A stretch of DNA of 64,000 nucleotides from Muricea muricata (taxonomy: Eukaryota > Cnidaria > Anthozoa > Malacalcyonacea > Plexauridae): contig OY979716.1 in NCBI GenBank assembly GCA_963855995.1, positions 21,777,321-21,841,320 of the forward strand, read 5' to 3'. The notes under the pieces were generated by a model. That model ran no database searches and had not been told where the DNA came from. It saw nothing but the letters and a program-made list of their open reading frames with translations. Within the stretch, counting starts at the first letter, position 1. Each line of letters begins with the position of its first letter. Made by a program: the position numbers and the translations under genes. Positions 46,333 to 57,452 of the stretch are shown here, piece by piece.

Positions 46333-46478
46333 CATTCCTTTGGTATGGTCTGAACTTGGACCAGTGTCTCTTGATTGTCCACGAGAAGTGCCTCTGACCC
46401 AATGAAAGTCAGCATCATTATCGTGACTCCATTGGCAACCGTATAATTCTTCAAAGTTACACGACAACGCATCAATTG
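46333..46478 (-). CDS. MAM domain first exon (copy 1)
   Basis: Bounded by TTGCTAG and G|GTAAGC. It reads IDALSCNFEELYGCQWSHDN, then DADFHWVRGTSRGQSRDTGP and SSDHTKGM. CNFE..YGC.W ... DF.W ... TGP..DHT is the diagnostic start of a MAM domain. It ends in phase 1, matching both exon A (45,997) and MAM exon C (43,132). The rest of this MAM domain is encoded only after the two lectin exons. Confidence 0.9.
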
Positions 46479-47653
46479 CTAGCAACAGAATAATAAAATA
46501 ATTTCAAAAGAAATTCGTCACGTAGAGCACCCGTGACTTCAATCCCTTCACGAAGATATACAGGATGTATAAAAATAAAATCCAACTTTGATGCGGCATA
46601 ACTGGAGCAAAATAAGCCCAGTGGCGTAGCCATCACGACTATTTAATCCCGTTATAGAAATTTCAAATCACTATAATTATTCATTTCTTTACCAAATGAA
46701 AGTTTTCGAATCTCACAGCCAAAGAACACGAAAGTATTTGTATAGCGGGACTAATGGTCGAGCTGGCTGCACTACTGAGAAAACCTATCCATATCTTTAA
46801 TTTTGCGTGTTTAACCAGTTTTCAGTTGTTCACTTTCAGTAGACAATAACTTTGGCAGAAAAAAATGGAAAAAGTGGCCATTTTGCACGCATGAATGGAA
46901 AACTACATTGAAAATTAGAAGACATTTCAGAGATTTTTTGACATCAGTGTACGTTGCATCCCAGCATGTCAAACTCGGTGTGTGGATATGGATCATTCAG
47001 TGAGCAGAAAAAATTCAGGTTTGATGTTCGCAACATTTAAGAGAGTTGATGATGAATATGTTCAAGTGACAAAGAAATGCATCAAGAAAGCAGTTAGTAA
47101 CTAAAGCATTTAAGTGAAATTTACGCTGTACTTAAATGTCACAAATTAAATTTTTCAAGTAATATATAAATTAATACTACTTCTCAAACTTGAGACATTG
47201 GAAATTGTGAGAAAGGCTTCAAACGGATATAAAGCTTCCCAATTTGCTTCCTTGTTGGTAATTTTAATTTATACTCGATTTGAACTTACGCTCCGTGTTT
47301 TATTTACCCTGTATATATGTTTTCCGCCATCTCATTTTCTCCATATAAACGAAGTTCACGAGATAAAAGCGCCAATTTTTCACGTTTGTTTGTATACATT
47401 GTACAATGTTGCAACTTAATTGGCATTACAATGCAGTGAAAACACCCTTGCTCTTATATTAAAATATTACTTAAGATATCACAACCTAAATGAAAACCCA
47501 TATAAAAACACAAAACTTGCAACTTCAAAATTAGTGCAATTCTCTAAACATTTAGCTTGCACGTTGACGATATACTTACATATGGGTGTATCCTTCGTTT
47601 TCTCAAATATCAATGATTAATTATGTCACCGACATAATCTTTTGTGTAAATAC
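46479..47653. other. Intron interval
   Basis: No gene seen. Short plus-strand frames at 47,198-47,620 lack motifs. Confidence 0.5.
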
Positions 47654-47776
47654 CTGTGCAGGTTTGACCATCGCCAAGGTACCCAGTATGACATTCACAA
47701 ACGTATGAGCCTGGAGTGTTGGTGCATCTAGCCTTATTATGACACCCACGTGGTGTCTGGCAACACTCGTCAATAT
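47654..47776 (-). CDS. Calcium-binding EGF exon
   Basis: Bounded by TTTTTTAG and ACAG|GTATTT; 41 codons, phase 1 on both sides. It reads DIDECCQTPRGCHNKARCTN, then TPGSYVCECHTGYLGDGQTC. D-I-D-E-C and the aromatic after SYxCxC mark a calcium-binding EGF module with six framework Cys and one extra (CC). Confidence 0.9.
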
Positions 47777-48064
47777 CTAAAAAAATACAAAGTTACATAA
47801 TCGGGAGAGCAAATCTGCAGGCAGCATTAAAAAATCCGGTCGCTTTGAAGCATATTTTAGCTTTCAACTGCGATCCGGTAGAACTATTTAGAAGGTGTAC
47901 AATTAGAGAGGCGTCTATGACCCCTGTTACACTATACCAAGTGTTATCGGAGCTTCGCGATTTTCGTACAGGATTTAACTCATGAAACTGTAGCTGTAAC
48001 TGACTTTAAGTTTGTTCCTATTGAAAATGTGTATCTTTTAACTGGTCTACTGGAAAGTGTGTGT

Positions 48065-48433
48065 CTACAAGCTTGAGGAAACGTCGTGCAAAGTTTGTCT
48101 TGACGTTTTTGCTGAATGAGGGTTAAACCAAATGATTTTGCTTTGTCTAATTTTGCGTGGGTTCTGTGTTACATGTGGCATGTATTCCATCTTGTGGCTG
48201 AAGTTAATATGAACCAGAGCGTTTTGATATGTTTGTACTGCAACGTCAAATACGTCGAATACAGATGACAGTGTTGAAATGCGCTTGTTGATAGATGCTG
48301 GAAGTGGATGGTTAGAGTGTTTGTGTATGTATAACGGATCGTGGTTGGGCTTCCCATAAGGTTTATATTTTCCGGTAATAAGCTCGAAAGTTACGCCTAC
48401 AAAATTCACCACGTGTAAATTCACTTCCATCAA
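48065..48433 (-). pseudogene. Penelope-like reverse transcriptase fragment
   Basis: The frame reads NLHVVNFVGVTFELITGKYK, PLYIHKHSNHPLPASINKRI, then KIIWFNPHSAKTSR. A one-base shift gives KNVKTNFARRFLKL. The order LDVTF/LYIHxHSNHPP ... ISxLS ... IIWFNPPxSKxVKTN..R.FL is familiar from Penelope-like elements with a downstream GIY-YIG domain, which is absent here. Assignment rests on that pattern. Confidence 0.55.
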
Positions 48434-48483
48434 TTTATAGCAAACTATTATACAAACTACAACATACTATTATAAAAATTGAT

Positions 48484-48640
48484 CTGGCAAGTAAATGAGG
48501 TAATGTTTTTGTTTGCGCATGTTTAGTTGTATCAAAAAGAATCACGAAAAAGTTGAATATATTTTTCTGCCTTAATTTTATCCCCATTCCGCGTTTTATC
48601 CCATTCAGTTCCACCGTTTCGTTTCGCCTGCCGACACAGA
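48484..48640. repeat. One-sided fragment of the GGAATGGGATAAAACGCGG repeat
   Basis: Resembles 45,250-45,400: CAAGTAAATG, TTTGTTTGCG, ATCAAAAAGA, then CCCCATTCCGCGTTTTATCC. Confidence 0.6.
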
Positions 48641-48819
48641 AATAGATTTGAGGTTAACTGTAATATCTCCTTCTTAGATATTTTTCTATTTAATCGCCTT
48701 TTTACAACCCAAATTTTATATTATTTTTTCCTTTTCTCGTGCTCGCATGTCTATATTTCAGGCCCAAATATGGTAACTTGTTTGAAATAGTTAATATGAA
48801 TAGTCAAATATGAACGTAT

Positions 48820-49786
48820 ACTATACTATATCACTCTCATTGTCCTTTTTTTTAAGTTCTTGTGTATATAGTGTGCAACTCAAAGGTTGTTCATATCGTT
48901 CCAGTTGTCTTCTTTGACGACCGGATCTTCTCACTGGTGTTGCTGGTAGTTGGTTGTGACCATCCGCATTTTGACCTTGGTCATGATGGTTGTTAGTTTT
49001 TCTTTCATCATCATTGGTGTCAGTATCTATTTCTAGCTGCATGGAGATTGATTTGAAATGTGATACGTTCCTAGTAAGTTGTATGTCCGTTCCTGCGTGT
49101 TACCGCTACTTGTGATTTGTTTCTTTCTGTGACTGTGTAGCGCGTAGCATTGAATCTTGACGTTAGCTTGTTGTCTGCGTACTGTTTGTTGTATTGTTGT
49201 TTGATGATCTCATTTGCACGGGCTCTCTTGTTCTTGTTGATGATATTGCGTTTCTGTAACACAGCCAGCTTTTCCTTCACTGTCCGATTAAAGAGAAGCT
49301 CCGAAGGTGGTACACCGGTTGTAACGTGAGGAGCTGTTTGGTACTGGTGTAGGAAACGGCTTAACTCTTGTTGCCAAGGACGACTTTGTATTTTCGCTGT
49401 TTTTAGTGCCTTACCCAGAGGCTGCATAATCTGCTCGGCCTCTGCAATTCCTTTCCTCCAATAGGGTGTTGAAAACGCTGGTTTGATTCCAAGTACTTCT
49501 AGGTATTTCCGAGATTCCTCGCTATTAAATGGCGGACTATTGTCCGATTTTACTACAGTAGGTATTTCATGTGTATCAAATATCTTATCCAGCTTCGGAA
49601 TAACTTGAGATTCTTTGGTGGATCTCACTATTTCCACCTCTGGGAATCTTGAATATATGTCAATCACGACAAGCGGGTATTTTCCGGAGGCGACGGTCCG
49701 TAGAAGTCGAGATGAACTATTTCCCAAGGTCCCTTGCCCATTTTAGTCATGGCTAACGGATCGGGTTGTTTCGGTTTGGCGGTTTG
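48820..49786 (-). pseudogene. Ty3-type integrase, C-terminal fragment A
   Basis: Read on the minus strand it starts TAKPKQPDPLAMTKMGKGPW, then IVHLDFYGP (first catalytic Asp). A frameshift near 49,690 follows, then DIYSRFPEVEIVRSTKESQV, VKSDNSPPF (second Asp) and EAEQIMQPLGKALKTAK (catalytic Glu region). The chromodomain-like C-terminus is missing; a tail rich in Arg and Gln (RRSGRQRRQLERY) follows after another break. DD35E integrases of this type belong to Ty3-like LTR retrotransposons. It is truncated at 49,786 just after the expected zinc-binding region begins. Confidence 0.8.
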
Positions 49787-49791
49787 CCCAC

Positions 49792-50809
49792 TGCTTGATA
49801 TGGCAAGCATTACGAACTTGTAACCATTACCAGATCCACAGGAGGAATCCTTCGGAGGCGCCTCTTCATCCGTGGGAATGGCCGAGTCGACCGTGGGAGA
49901 GAGTTAATATTGATTATGCGGGTCCATTTTTGGGAATAATGTTCTTAATTATTGTAGATGCCTACTCGAAGTGGCTAGAAGTTCATCCGACCAGAGTGAA
50001 AACTTCGAGAGCGACAATCGAGAAACTTCGGGCAACCTTTGCAACTCATGGCATTCCCACAACTCTGGTTATTGACAACGGTAGTAATCTTTGCAGTAAA
50101 AAGTTCGAGGACTTCTTCAGAAAGAATGTATTCACCACAGGAAAACTGCTCCCTACCACCCTTCGTCAAATGGACTGGCAGAGAGGGCTGTCCAGACTTT
50201 TAAAGATGGGATGAAGAAGATGTCGGAGGAAGGAAGTTTGGAAACTAGAGTATCGAGAATCTTGTTTAAATAACACCGCATTCAAGAACAGGGGTCTCGC
50301 CAGCCGAAATGCTCATGGGCCGCAAACCCCGATCACGCCTAGATTTATTACACCCAGACATTAGAAGCAGAGTTAAGAACGAACAGATCGAGCAGAAAGA
50401 GATACACGATCAGCATGCGGTGGACCGACGACTACAACTGGGTGACACTGTTTATGCGAGACAGTTTTGTAAACAACAAAGATGGGGTCCTGGTGTAATT
50501 ACTGCGCAAACTGGACCAGTTTCCTATACAGTACAACTGGATGATCAGCGCGAAGTCCGCCGTCATCAAGACCAAGTGATACAAAGAGAACAAGTCAGCA
50601 GAACAGAGCCAATATCAACGAACGTCAATTTTGAAGCAGGGACCGCTCCGTCGGGGGTCACTAAAAGCAGATTCGAATCAATGGAAGAAAAAAGGCAGGC
50701 GGATCCCAACCTTTCCGCTCAGGTGGCTATTGACCAACAAGCTGATCCTGGAGAAGAACTGAGACGATATCCACAAAGGGGAAGACGGACACCAAATTTT
50801 TATTATTGA
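49792..50809 (+). pseudogene. Ty3-type integrase, C-terminal fragment B, opposite strand
   Basis: The plus strand reads NPSEAPLHPWEWPSRPWERV, NIDYAGPFLG (first Asp), a VDAYSKWLEVHPTRVKTSRA block and LVIDNGSNLCSKKFEDFF (second Asp). A frameshift near 50,150 follows, then YHPSSNGLAERAVQTFK (catalytic Glu), another shift, and TPHSRTGVSPAEMLMGRKPR through LQLGDTVYARQF to a final RGRRTPNFYY. It is a different family from fragment A. An A/G-rich tract GGAAAGAGGGAG at 50,878-50,889 followed by TGTTAGG could be a polypurine tract and LTR start. Confidence 0.8.
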
Positions 50810-51354
50810 CGTATCGTACATTGCTTTAACAGACAATTGACATTCAGTCTATGTTCGTTGGGAATTTTGTACTAAGCTAGGAAAGAGGGAGTGTTAGGTA
50901 GGGAAGTTTCTGTGAGTAAGTGGGAACACCACAAGTGAAAGTACAAACTGTCATGGCGACTTAGGAAAGAAATACACGTGTTAAGATTCAACCGATCCTC
51001 TAATAATGCATGCATAACAAGTTACCTCAAGTAGATGATCATGTTGTCTTCACACAAAGAGACGTTTTCGAAAATGAATAACATGATTATATTGGCCTTA
51101 ACATCTTTATCACACGAATATTTCAAGATTTTTTCATTTCAAGACATAGATAACTAGAGCTGAACACCAAGATCATTGTTTAGTTTAGTTTAATAAACAT
51201 CACTATCTGGAAAAAATATCAAACCAAAATATTTCATCAACGAAGCACTGTAACACAAAAAAGTAAAAAAAACCCACTTGTATTACAGTTTTAAAAGTTC
51301 TTCCACATAATGCAATCTTCTATTTCTAAATTTAACATGATAGGGTTTGCGTAC

Positions 51355-51480
51355 CTGCGCATGTTTTACCATTTCCAGTGTACCCGTTGGGACACTGGCA
51401 GGTATATGAACCTGGAGTGTTGATACAGATTGCGTTTGAGTCACATTCATTAGTTGATTCCTTTGAACACTCATCAATAT
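51355..51480 (-). CDS. Calcium-binding EGF exon
   Basis: Bounded by ATCAATAG and GCAG|GTACGC; 42 codons, phase 1 on both sides. It reads [20 protein letters not shown], then [20 protein letters not shown] and CA. All six Cys and the calcium-binding signature are present. Confidence 0.95.
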
Positions 51481-51614
51481 CTATTGATAGAATTTTAAGA
51501 ATGTGAGTAGTGTTACTGAACTATACCCGTGCACACTAGTTTTGGATAATTTTCAAAGAGATACTTCTCCTATATAATCCCCTTCATTGAATTAAAACCA
51601 TGAACAATAATTAC

Positions 51615-51740
51615 CTGAACAATTTTTTCCACTTCCTGTATAACCAGCAACACACGTGCAAATGTATGAGCCATCAGTGTTTGTGCAATTTGCCATCTGA
51701 TGACATTGGTTAGCAGAATCGTGCGAACATTCATTAATAT
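51615..51740 (-). CDS. Calcium-binding EGF exon
   Basis: Bounded by TACTAG and TCAG|GTAATT; 42 codons, phase 1 on both sides. It reads [20 protein letters not shown], then [20 protein letters not shown] and CS. All framework Cys are present. Confidence 0.95.
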
Positions 51741-52201
51741 CTAGTAGAATGCAGAAGTTGCGTGAAAAGGATTAATAGCAATCAAAATGCCTATTGCCGA
51801 TGAGATATTCCAGTTAGAATATTTTACTCAATTGTATCTTCTAATAACGTCACAATGTGCATAATAAGTTACCCCAAGTAGATAATCATGTTGTTTTCCT
51901 ACAAAGAGACGTTTTGAAAAATCAATAACATGATTATACTGACCCTTAACCTCTTTATCATATACGAGTATTTCCATTTTTTTGCAGTCAAGACATAGAT
52001 AACTGGAGCTGAGCACCAAATCATTGTTTAGTTTAGTTTAGTAGACGTTATTAACCAGAAAAAATATCTAACTGAAATATTTCATGAACGAAGCACTGTA
52101 ACACAAAAAAATGTAAAAAAAACCTTGTATTACAGTTTTAAAAGTTCTTTCACATAATACAATGTTTTTTTTCAAAATTCACCATGATAGGGTTTGCGTT
52201 C

Positions 52202-52328
52202 CTGCGTACGTTTTACTATTCCCGGTGTACCCGTTGCGACACTGGAAGGTATATGAACCTGGAGTGTTCATGCAGGTTGCGTTTAAGTCACACTCATGAC
52301 CAGATTCCTTTGAACACTCATCAATAAT
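52202..52328 (-). pseudogene. Dead EGF exon
   Basis: It is a duplicate of the exon at 51,355-51,480 and still reads [20 protein letters not shown], then TPGSYTFQCRNGYTGNSKTY. Two framework Cys have become Phe and Tyr. The acceptor AG is gone and the donor GT has become GA. It cannot be spliced in normally and would not fold as an EGF. Confidence 0.9.
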
Positions 52329-52698
52329 TTTAACATCAAATATTTTGTAAGTACTATTTACAGCATGAGCGGCCGTGTTGTATCAGCATACACAAACCCG
52401 AGCCGAAGGCAAGAGTGATACAACACGTACGCGAACGCTGTAAAAAGCCTGTGAAACTCTCCAATTTTGTACATCGGTTTGCAAAGTAATTCTGAAAATT
52501 CATTTTATATAAGGCGAGAAAATCAATGTTAAAAGTTATGAAAATCATAATTTTTTTATGAATTATTAATGAGTTTCACAACTATATATACTATATAAGT
52601 AGACACTTTTGTAATTTTTTAAATACACACATATTTTTTAAATACACACATACATACATGACTTCGTCGACATTTTAATACGGTGCCATTTTAATTTT

Positions 52699-53227
52699 TT
52701 AAAGGGAAATGGCAACAAAAATTTTTACTGTCTCATTTGAAACAGACTCAAAAAATAATATATCGAAATCTTTTACAAAATTTTTATATATGTTTTACTT
52801 TGGAAGATATTGTCACCTGAATAATCGAACAGTCCGCCATCTTGGATTAATTTTTAACCTTATTAACAATATTTTGGTGACGTCACAACAGGGATAAGCC
52901 ATTCAAAGCTTCTCTTAAATACTTACCACCAATAAAATATTTGTGAAACCTTTTCAGTCCGTGCTGAAATCCGAAACACTTACCATGCGTGTGGTTAATT
53001 TAGAAGATTAATTATTGTGGAGTAAGAAAAAAAATATTGCGTGACCCCAGTTGTGACGTATCATGCATATTTACAAATATCTAAAATGGCGGACAACTAA
53101 AGATTTCAAGTCAAAATATCTCACCAAATAAGGCAGATATAAAAATTCTGTAATAGACTTCGATATATTATTTTGAAATCTCTTTCAAATAAGATGATAA
53201 AAATTTTTGTTGCCATTTCTCTTTAAA
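52699..53227. mobile_element. 529-bp MITE with ~100-bp inverted ends
   Basis: The left end TTTAAAGGGAAATGGCAACA and the right end (inverse, finishing TTTCTCTTTAAA) pair for roughly 100 bp, including ATAATATATCGAA and AATTTTTATAT. Noncoding interior. Confidence 0.85.
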
Positions 53228-53931
53228 CTTGATTTACAAAATTAAGTTTTTAAAGTTTTTGAACACACTGCGCATGCGCAAGTTTATATTTTTATTGCCT
53301 ATAGTTAACTTTATTGCTCCTAGCTGTAATAAACTATTAGTTTTGTTTATTTATAACCTATATTGAATCAATTAACAAATATTAGGAACAATTATTGAAC
53401 TATATTGCATTAAAAAACATTGGATTCACATAGTTCTTCCATTCGTATATCATAGAAGTATGTGCAGGGTGACATAGTTATAAAAATCCTCACCAGCAGT
53501 AGTTAGCTATGGCAGCCTTATTCTAATTTTTAAAGTTTATGCTACATAAATTCCCACAACCGTTGTCTGCTTTAGAGGGAAATGAACTCCTAAACTTATT
53601 CTTGCACAGAAATTATTTGCACAGAAATTGTTCATAACAAAAATCATCCATTTTTTTAAAACTTTCTTGAAATTGTGCATATTTTCGAATATATCCATGA
53701 GAAAAATTCGTCCAAGGCAGGACCGCCCTCCCGAAATGTATGGCATCTAGTGATGTGCATATACGTCAGGAAATTTCCTAGATTGGTTTTGCTGACGATG
53801 ACAGAATTTGTTTTCTCGCTTCGACTAATCTAACTGCTCAAAAGCGATGATATGGTTTCTTGTTAACATGTAAATGGCCGACGGTTGACATTGCACAATA
53901 TGTATCGGATTTGTGAGCAATTACTGACTTG
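53228..53931. other. Intron interval below the duplicated block
   Basis: No gene or clear repeat seen. Confidence 0.4.
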
Positions 53932-54681
53932 ATGAGGCGGGTTTTAACGTTTAGCATTTGCCTAATTAATAACTGATCTTAACATGCTCGAATGGTCAAT
54001 CAGCTTCAGCTGCCTTTGTTTTTCCTAACTTTTACTAAGGTAAAAAACTCAGCTGAAATCAAGCGGTGGCTAATAGTCGTGCGGCATTTACAGTATTTGC
54101 TGGTAAAACAGGGATTTTGTTCTCATTTAAACCATCAGCCGTTTTTTTTTACATTTTACTACTAGTGGGATACGAACTAATACATCCTACTAGTAGAGGA
54201 TCCAAATATAAGGCAAAAAGATAATATCTAATGCTTGTGTGTATAATGAAAATATACAAAGACATTCTTTCTTTAAATGAAAGTGAGGACAATTCATTCC
54301 TGGAAACATAGTGTCAGCCGTGCCGCCTACAATATAAAAGGGATGAACGTGTAGGCCTGTTGAAGGTTAAATTTGACCTTAAATATGGCGCCATGCTGGT
54401 TATCCAATCTGATATAGAGTTCAGTGGGAAGCTGGAATACTCAAATTATTTGCCTGCAGTGTAACGGTTCATGCAAGGGTCTGTGTATAATAGCTTGTGT
54501 AGACATAATACAGACGTAATCCCAATTACATTCTCATGGCTTTGTTGTTAAAAGCTTGGTATCCCCAAAGAAACATTGTACATAAATTCACAGCGTTCGA
54601 ATATCTAGAGATAAATGCTTAGGAAGAGTTTATCCGATATCTTGAAACCACACAAAATGTGACAGCACAAAGATAACTTAC

Positions 54682-54769
54682 CTGTCTGGTTGCATGAGTC
54701 CCTAAGAAAGATATCATCAATGGCAATATCCCCGTCGCTGCCGTTACCACGGACACCCTCAATTATATA
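54682..54769 (-). CDS. MAM domain exon E' (copy 2)
   Basis: Same size (88 bp), phases and splice sites as the exon at 41,180-41,267. It reads YIIEGVRGNGSDGDIAIDDI, then FLRDSCNQT. Confidence 0.9.
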
Positions 54770-55162
54770 CTGTAAAACGAAGAATTGAAACATTGCCAGT
54801 AGGATATTGTAATGTTATATCAAAATGTATTTTAAAAATATACCAAGCTTTTTGATTGCGTGCATGTATTTCTAGTTCTAACTAATGTTACTGCTTTATA
54901 TTTCTTCTTGTTTGTTCATTCTTAAGCCGAGGCTTAATTCTATGACATAGTCATCAAACTAACATCATCAACTCATGACATTTTGGTAAAAGTAGTCAGC
55001 TAATACACACTATGGCAAACGTTGTAAGTTTTTCGTGTACTCCGATTTCCACTAAAAGCTAAACCGATAGAGCTGATTAGGATGAGCTCCAGATAAAAGT
55101 AAAATACACGTGTTTCTTCTCGCCTGTTCTTCTGTCATCCGTGGACACTACTACTGTCTCAC

Positions 55163-55279
55163 CTGATATGGGGTTGTCTGATTTTTCACAGCTACTTGAG
55201 CTTCAAACCATTTGTCCCCATGGCTTCCGTCACGTGTCCACACTATTGATTCATTTTTAGGCTGTGCTCGTATGTATAC
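55163..55279 (-). CDS. MAM domain exon D' (copy 2)
   Basis: 117 bp, same splice sites as 41,903-42,019. The reading frame is intact and encodes the W..DGSHGDKW motif. Confidence 0.9.
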
Positions 55280-55740
55280 CTATGAATATAAATCGAATAT
55301 TTAGCATTCTGAACATGCATGCGTGTTTCAGCCTTCAACAAGGGGGGCGGGGGGATGATCCGGTACACGAGTTAATCTTGCTTAGAAAAATATCGGTACC
55401 TTCTAACTTATTCCTACTAAATTTCGCACGACTTAAATTTCGAGATTTTTTCGATTGAAAAAAAAATTAAAGTCATGTGAATGAAACGCGTAATTTACGC
55501 ACTCCAAACTATATAATCCAGTCAAAAATAAAAAATTGATAAACTAATGATTTCTTAATGAGTGAGATTTTGTTTTGATGTTGACTTGTTTAGACAGTTA
55601 TAATTTAGATTTGTGTATCTTCGAAATTGAAAAAACGTAAACAAAAACACTTTGGGGCAATGAGGCGTACAGGAAATTTTTTGTACGCCCCCCCCCCTTT
55701 TTTTTGGCGAGTTTTAAAAAAATAACAAATCTTGCTCAAT

Positions 55741-55989
55741 GGCCGGTTGCTCGAAGCTCGTTTAGATTGAACTGTGGATAAGTCCTAAACTGATCAAGCA
55801 AATTTATGCCGCTATTTACTTAAGAATCATAGTAAAACTTTTTCGTTTGAATTGAACACTATTGTAGACGTCTACATACATAGTTAGTGCTTAAAACTAA
55901 TGTTCATTCATGGAATTACAATGGGGAACACAATTTAAATTAAGAATTATCCGTGGTTTAAGCTAAACAGGCTACGAATAACCGCCCCC
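55741..55989. mobile_element. CCGGTTG-family MITE (copy 2 counterpart)
   Basis: Orthologous position to 42,472-42,726; ends GGCCGGTTGCTCGAAGCTCG and (inverse) TACGAATAACCGCCCC. Confidence 0.6.
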
Positions 55990-56034
55990 TAGATAAAAGT
56001 GAGAGGCACCGTAACTATATAGCCCCCGTGTGCT

Positions 56035-56280
56035 CCTGGGGCTGGTTGTATCAAAGGCGTTTAGCTTAAACGGTGGATAAGTAAAAAATATAAAACAAAT
56101 TTCATGTTGTACAAACAAACCAGCTAAAGTTATTTGACCTGAGAAGAACAATTATATATAAAACTAAATATTTATTCTATTAAACTTATATTTTCGGTTC
56201 CGTACTAGGTGTAAAAGTGATTTTTAAATTTCACTTATCCACCGTTTGAGTAAAACGCCTTTGATACAACCGGCCCCAGG
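56035..56280. mobile_element. 245-bp MITE of the CCGGTTGTA family, copy 2 only
   Basis: It begins CCTGGGGCTGGTTGTATCAA and ends with the inverse TTGATACAACCGGCCCCAGG. The corresponding place in copy 1 (about 42,777) runs straight through without it, so this insertion followed the duplication. Confidence 0.9.
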
Positions 56281-56490
56281 GAAACAAGCTCCTATAGGAG
56301 TTTCAAGAAGCTCCTATTTAAGAAGCTCCTATAGGAATTTCTTTATCTTACTCGTTAATCTGGGGTTAAGGGGGAACAGCTAAGCCCAGGGTTCAAAGTA
56401 AAGATAATTTAAACTGCAAAATCGACCTTAAGTTTACATGTTGAGCCTGATCTATAAATTCTAAAAGTATAGGAAAAAACAAATAATCAC

Positions 56491-56633
56491 CTGAAGTTTA
56501 CCAATATTAGAGCCGTTCATGTGGTAATAGAAATGGAGACAGGAATTTGTTTTTGTTGTTAATGGCGAGATTATTCGAGCTTTGTCGCCTGGATTTCTTG
56601 CAAAAGTGTCGATGTATATATACCAGCCAGGTG
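56491..56633 (-). CDS. MAM domain exon C' (copy 2)
   Basis: 143 bp, same splice sites and phases as 42,990-43,132. It encodes APGWYIYIDTFARNPGDKAR and NSCLHFYYHMNGSNIGKLQ. Confidence 0.9.
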
Positions 56634-57268
56634 CTAAAATGTGACAATGGAGCTGTTATCACCTGCACCAGGATATTATATTGTTATGCTTTCATTCGAT
56701 GTTATTTTTTACCAACACTCAATTGCAAAGTACATATAAGTGTAGATTCCGGTTCGTTTTATGATTGATTTATCTAATAATGATCTTTTAATTGGTCATA
56801 CATGCAATATTTACAGTAAAACACTCAATAGCTCTTCAGGAAAACACGTCAGACAGTTTAGATATATGTTAAGGTATATTGTCTTTATATTTATTTGATA
56901 AAGTTACGTGCAGGTGGCATTAATTAAGAACATTGGTGTTTTAAATAATATATGATAAACAAATTACCAGCGTACCAAAAAGTGTGTTTAAAAATAAGTA
57001 TTGCCAATATTTTACGCACACTTTTTTTGTATATTACTATTGTCCCCAGCGGACTGCAAAACGACTGTTTTCTTAAGGAACACCACCCACCAGTCTGTAA
57101 ACAGTGGCGTGCAATTACTATTATGCGTTTGCAGTTAAAAACCCTTTCCTGCATTACGAACGTCGTCGGAATATCAATTGACATAAACTATAACATGATT
57201 AAAATTGATTGAATTTTTATTCATTCAAAAATGGCCAGTTGTATGGATTTGCAATGAGTAATACTTAC

Positions 57269-57452
57269 TAGGCAAGAACTCGAGGGAGTTTTCTGATTTG
57301 TTACAGGTAGAATTAATCACGAGTATCACATTGTTGTCAGGATATAATCCCCCAGTTTCTGGTTTGGCGCACATTTCCTCGTTGTATTGCAGTGATCCAG
57401 AATCTGTCCAATTCCACTTGTCAACCGCATCGCAGGCGCAGAAAACACCAAG
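57269..57452 (-). CDS. Lectin-like cassette exon B' (copy 2)
   Basis: 184 bp, acceptor TTCTTTAG, donor CTA|GTAAGT. The frame is open; one visible difference from copy 1 is MCAKPETGG in place of TCVKPETGG. Confidence 0.75.

Larger units (their letters stand above)
50996..52328. repeat. Local duplication that produced an extra EGF exon
   Basis: 50,996-51,480 and 51,836-52,328 are direct repeats (offset about 848 bp) covering an EGF exon and its downstream intron. The intact EGF exon 51,615-51,740 lies between them. Confidence 0.85.

Noticed and set aside
47198-47620. Two adjacent plus-strand ORFs of 66-73 codons
   Set aside because: AT-rich composition, no motif, and they lie within an intron of the minus-strand gene.
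50878-50990. A defined 3' LTR starting at 50,890
   Set aside because: A polypurine-like tract precedes TGTTAGG, but no second LTR copy and no end could be found, so it is mentioned only within the integrase entry.
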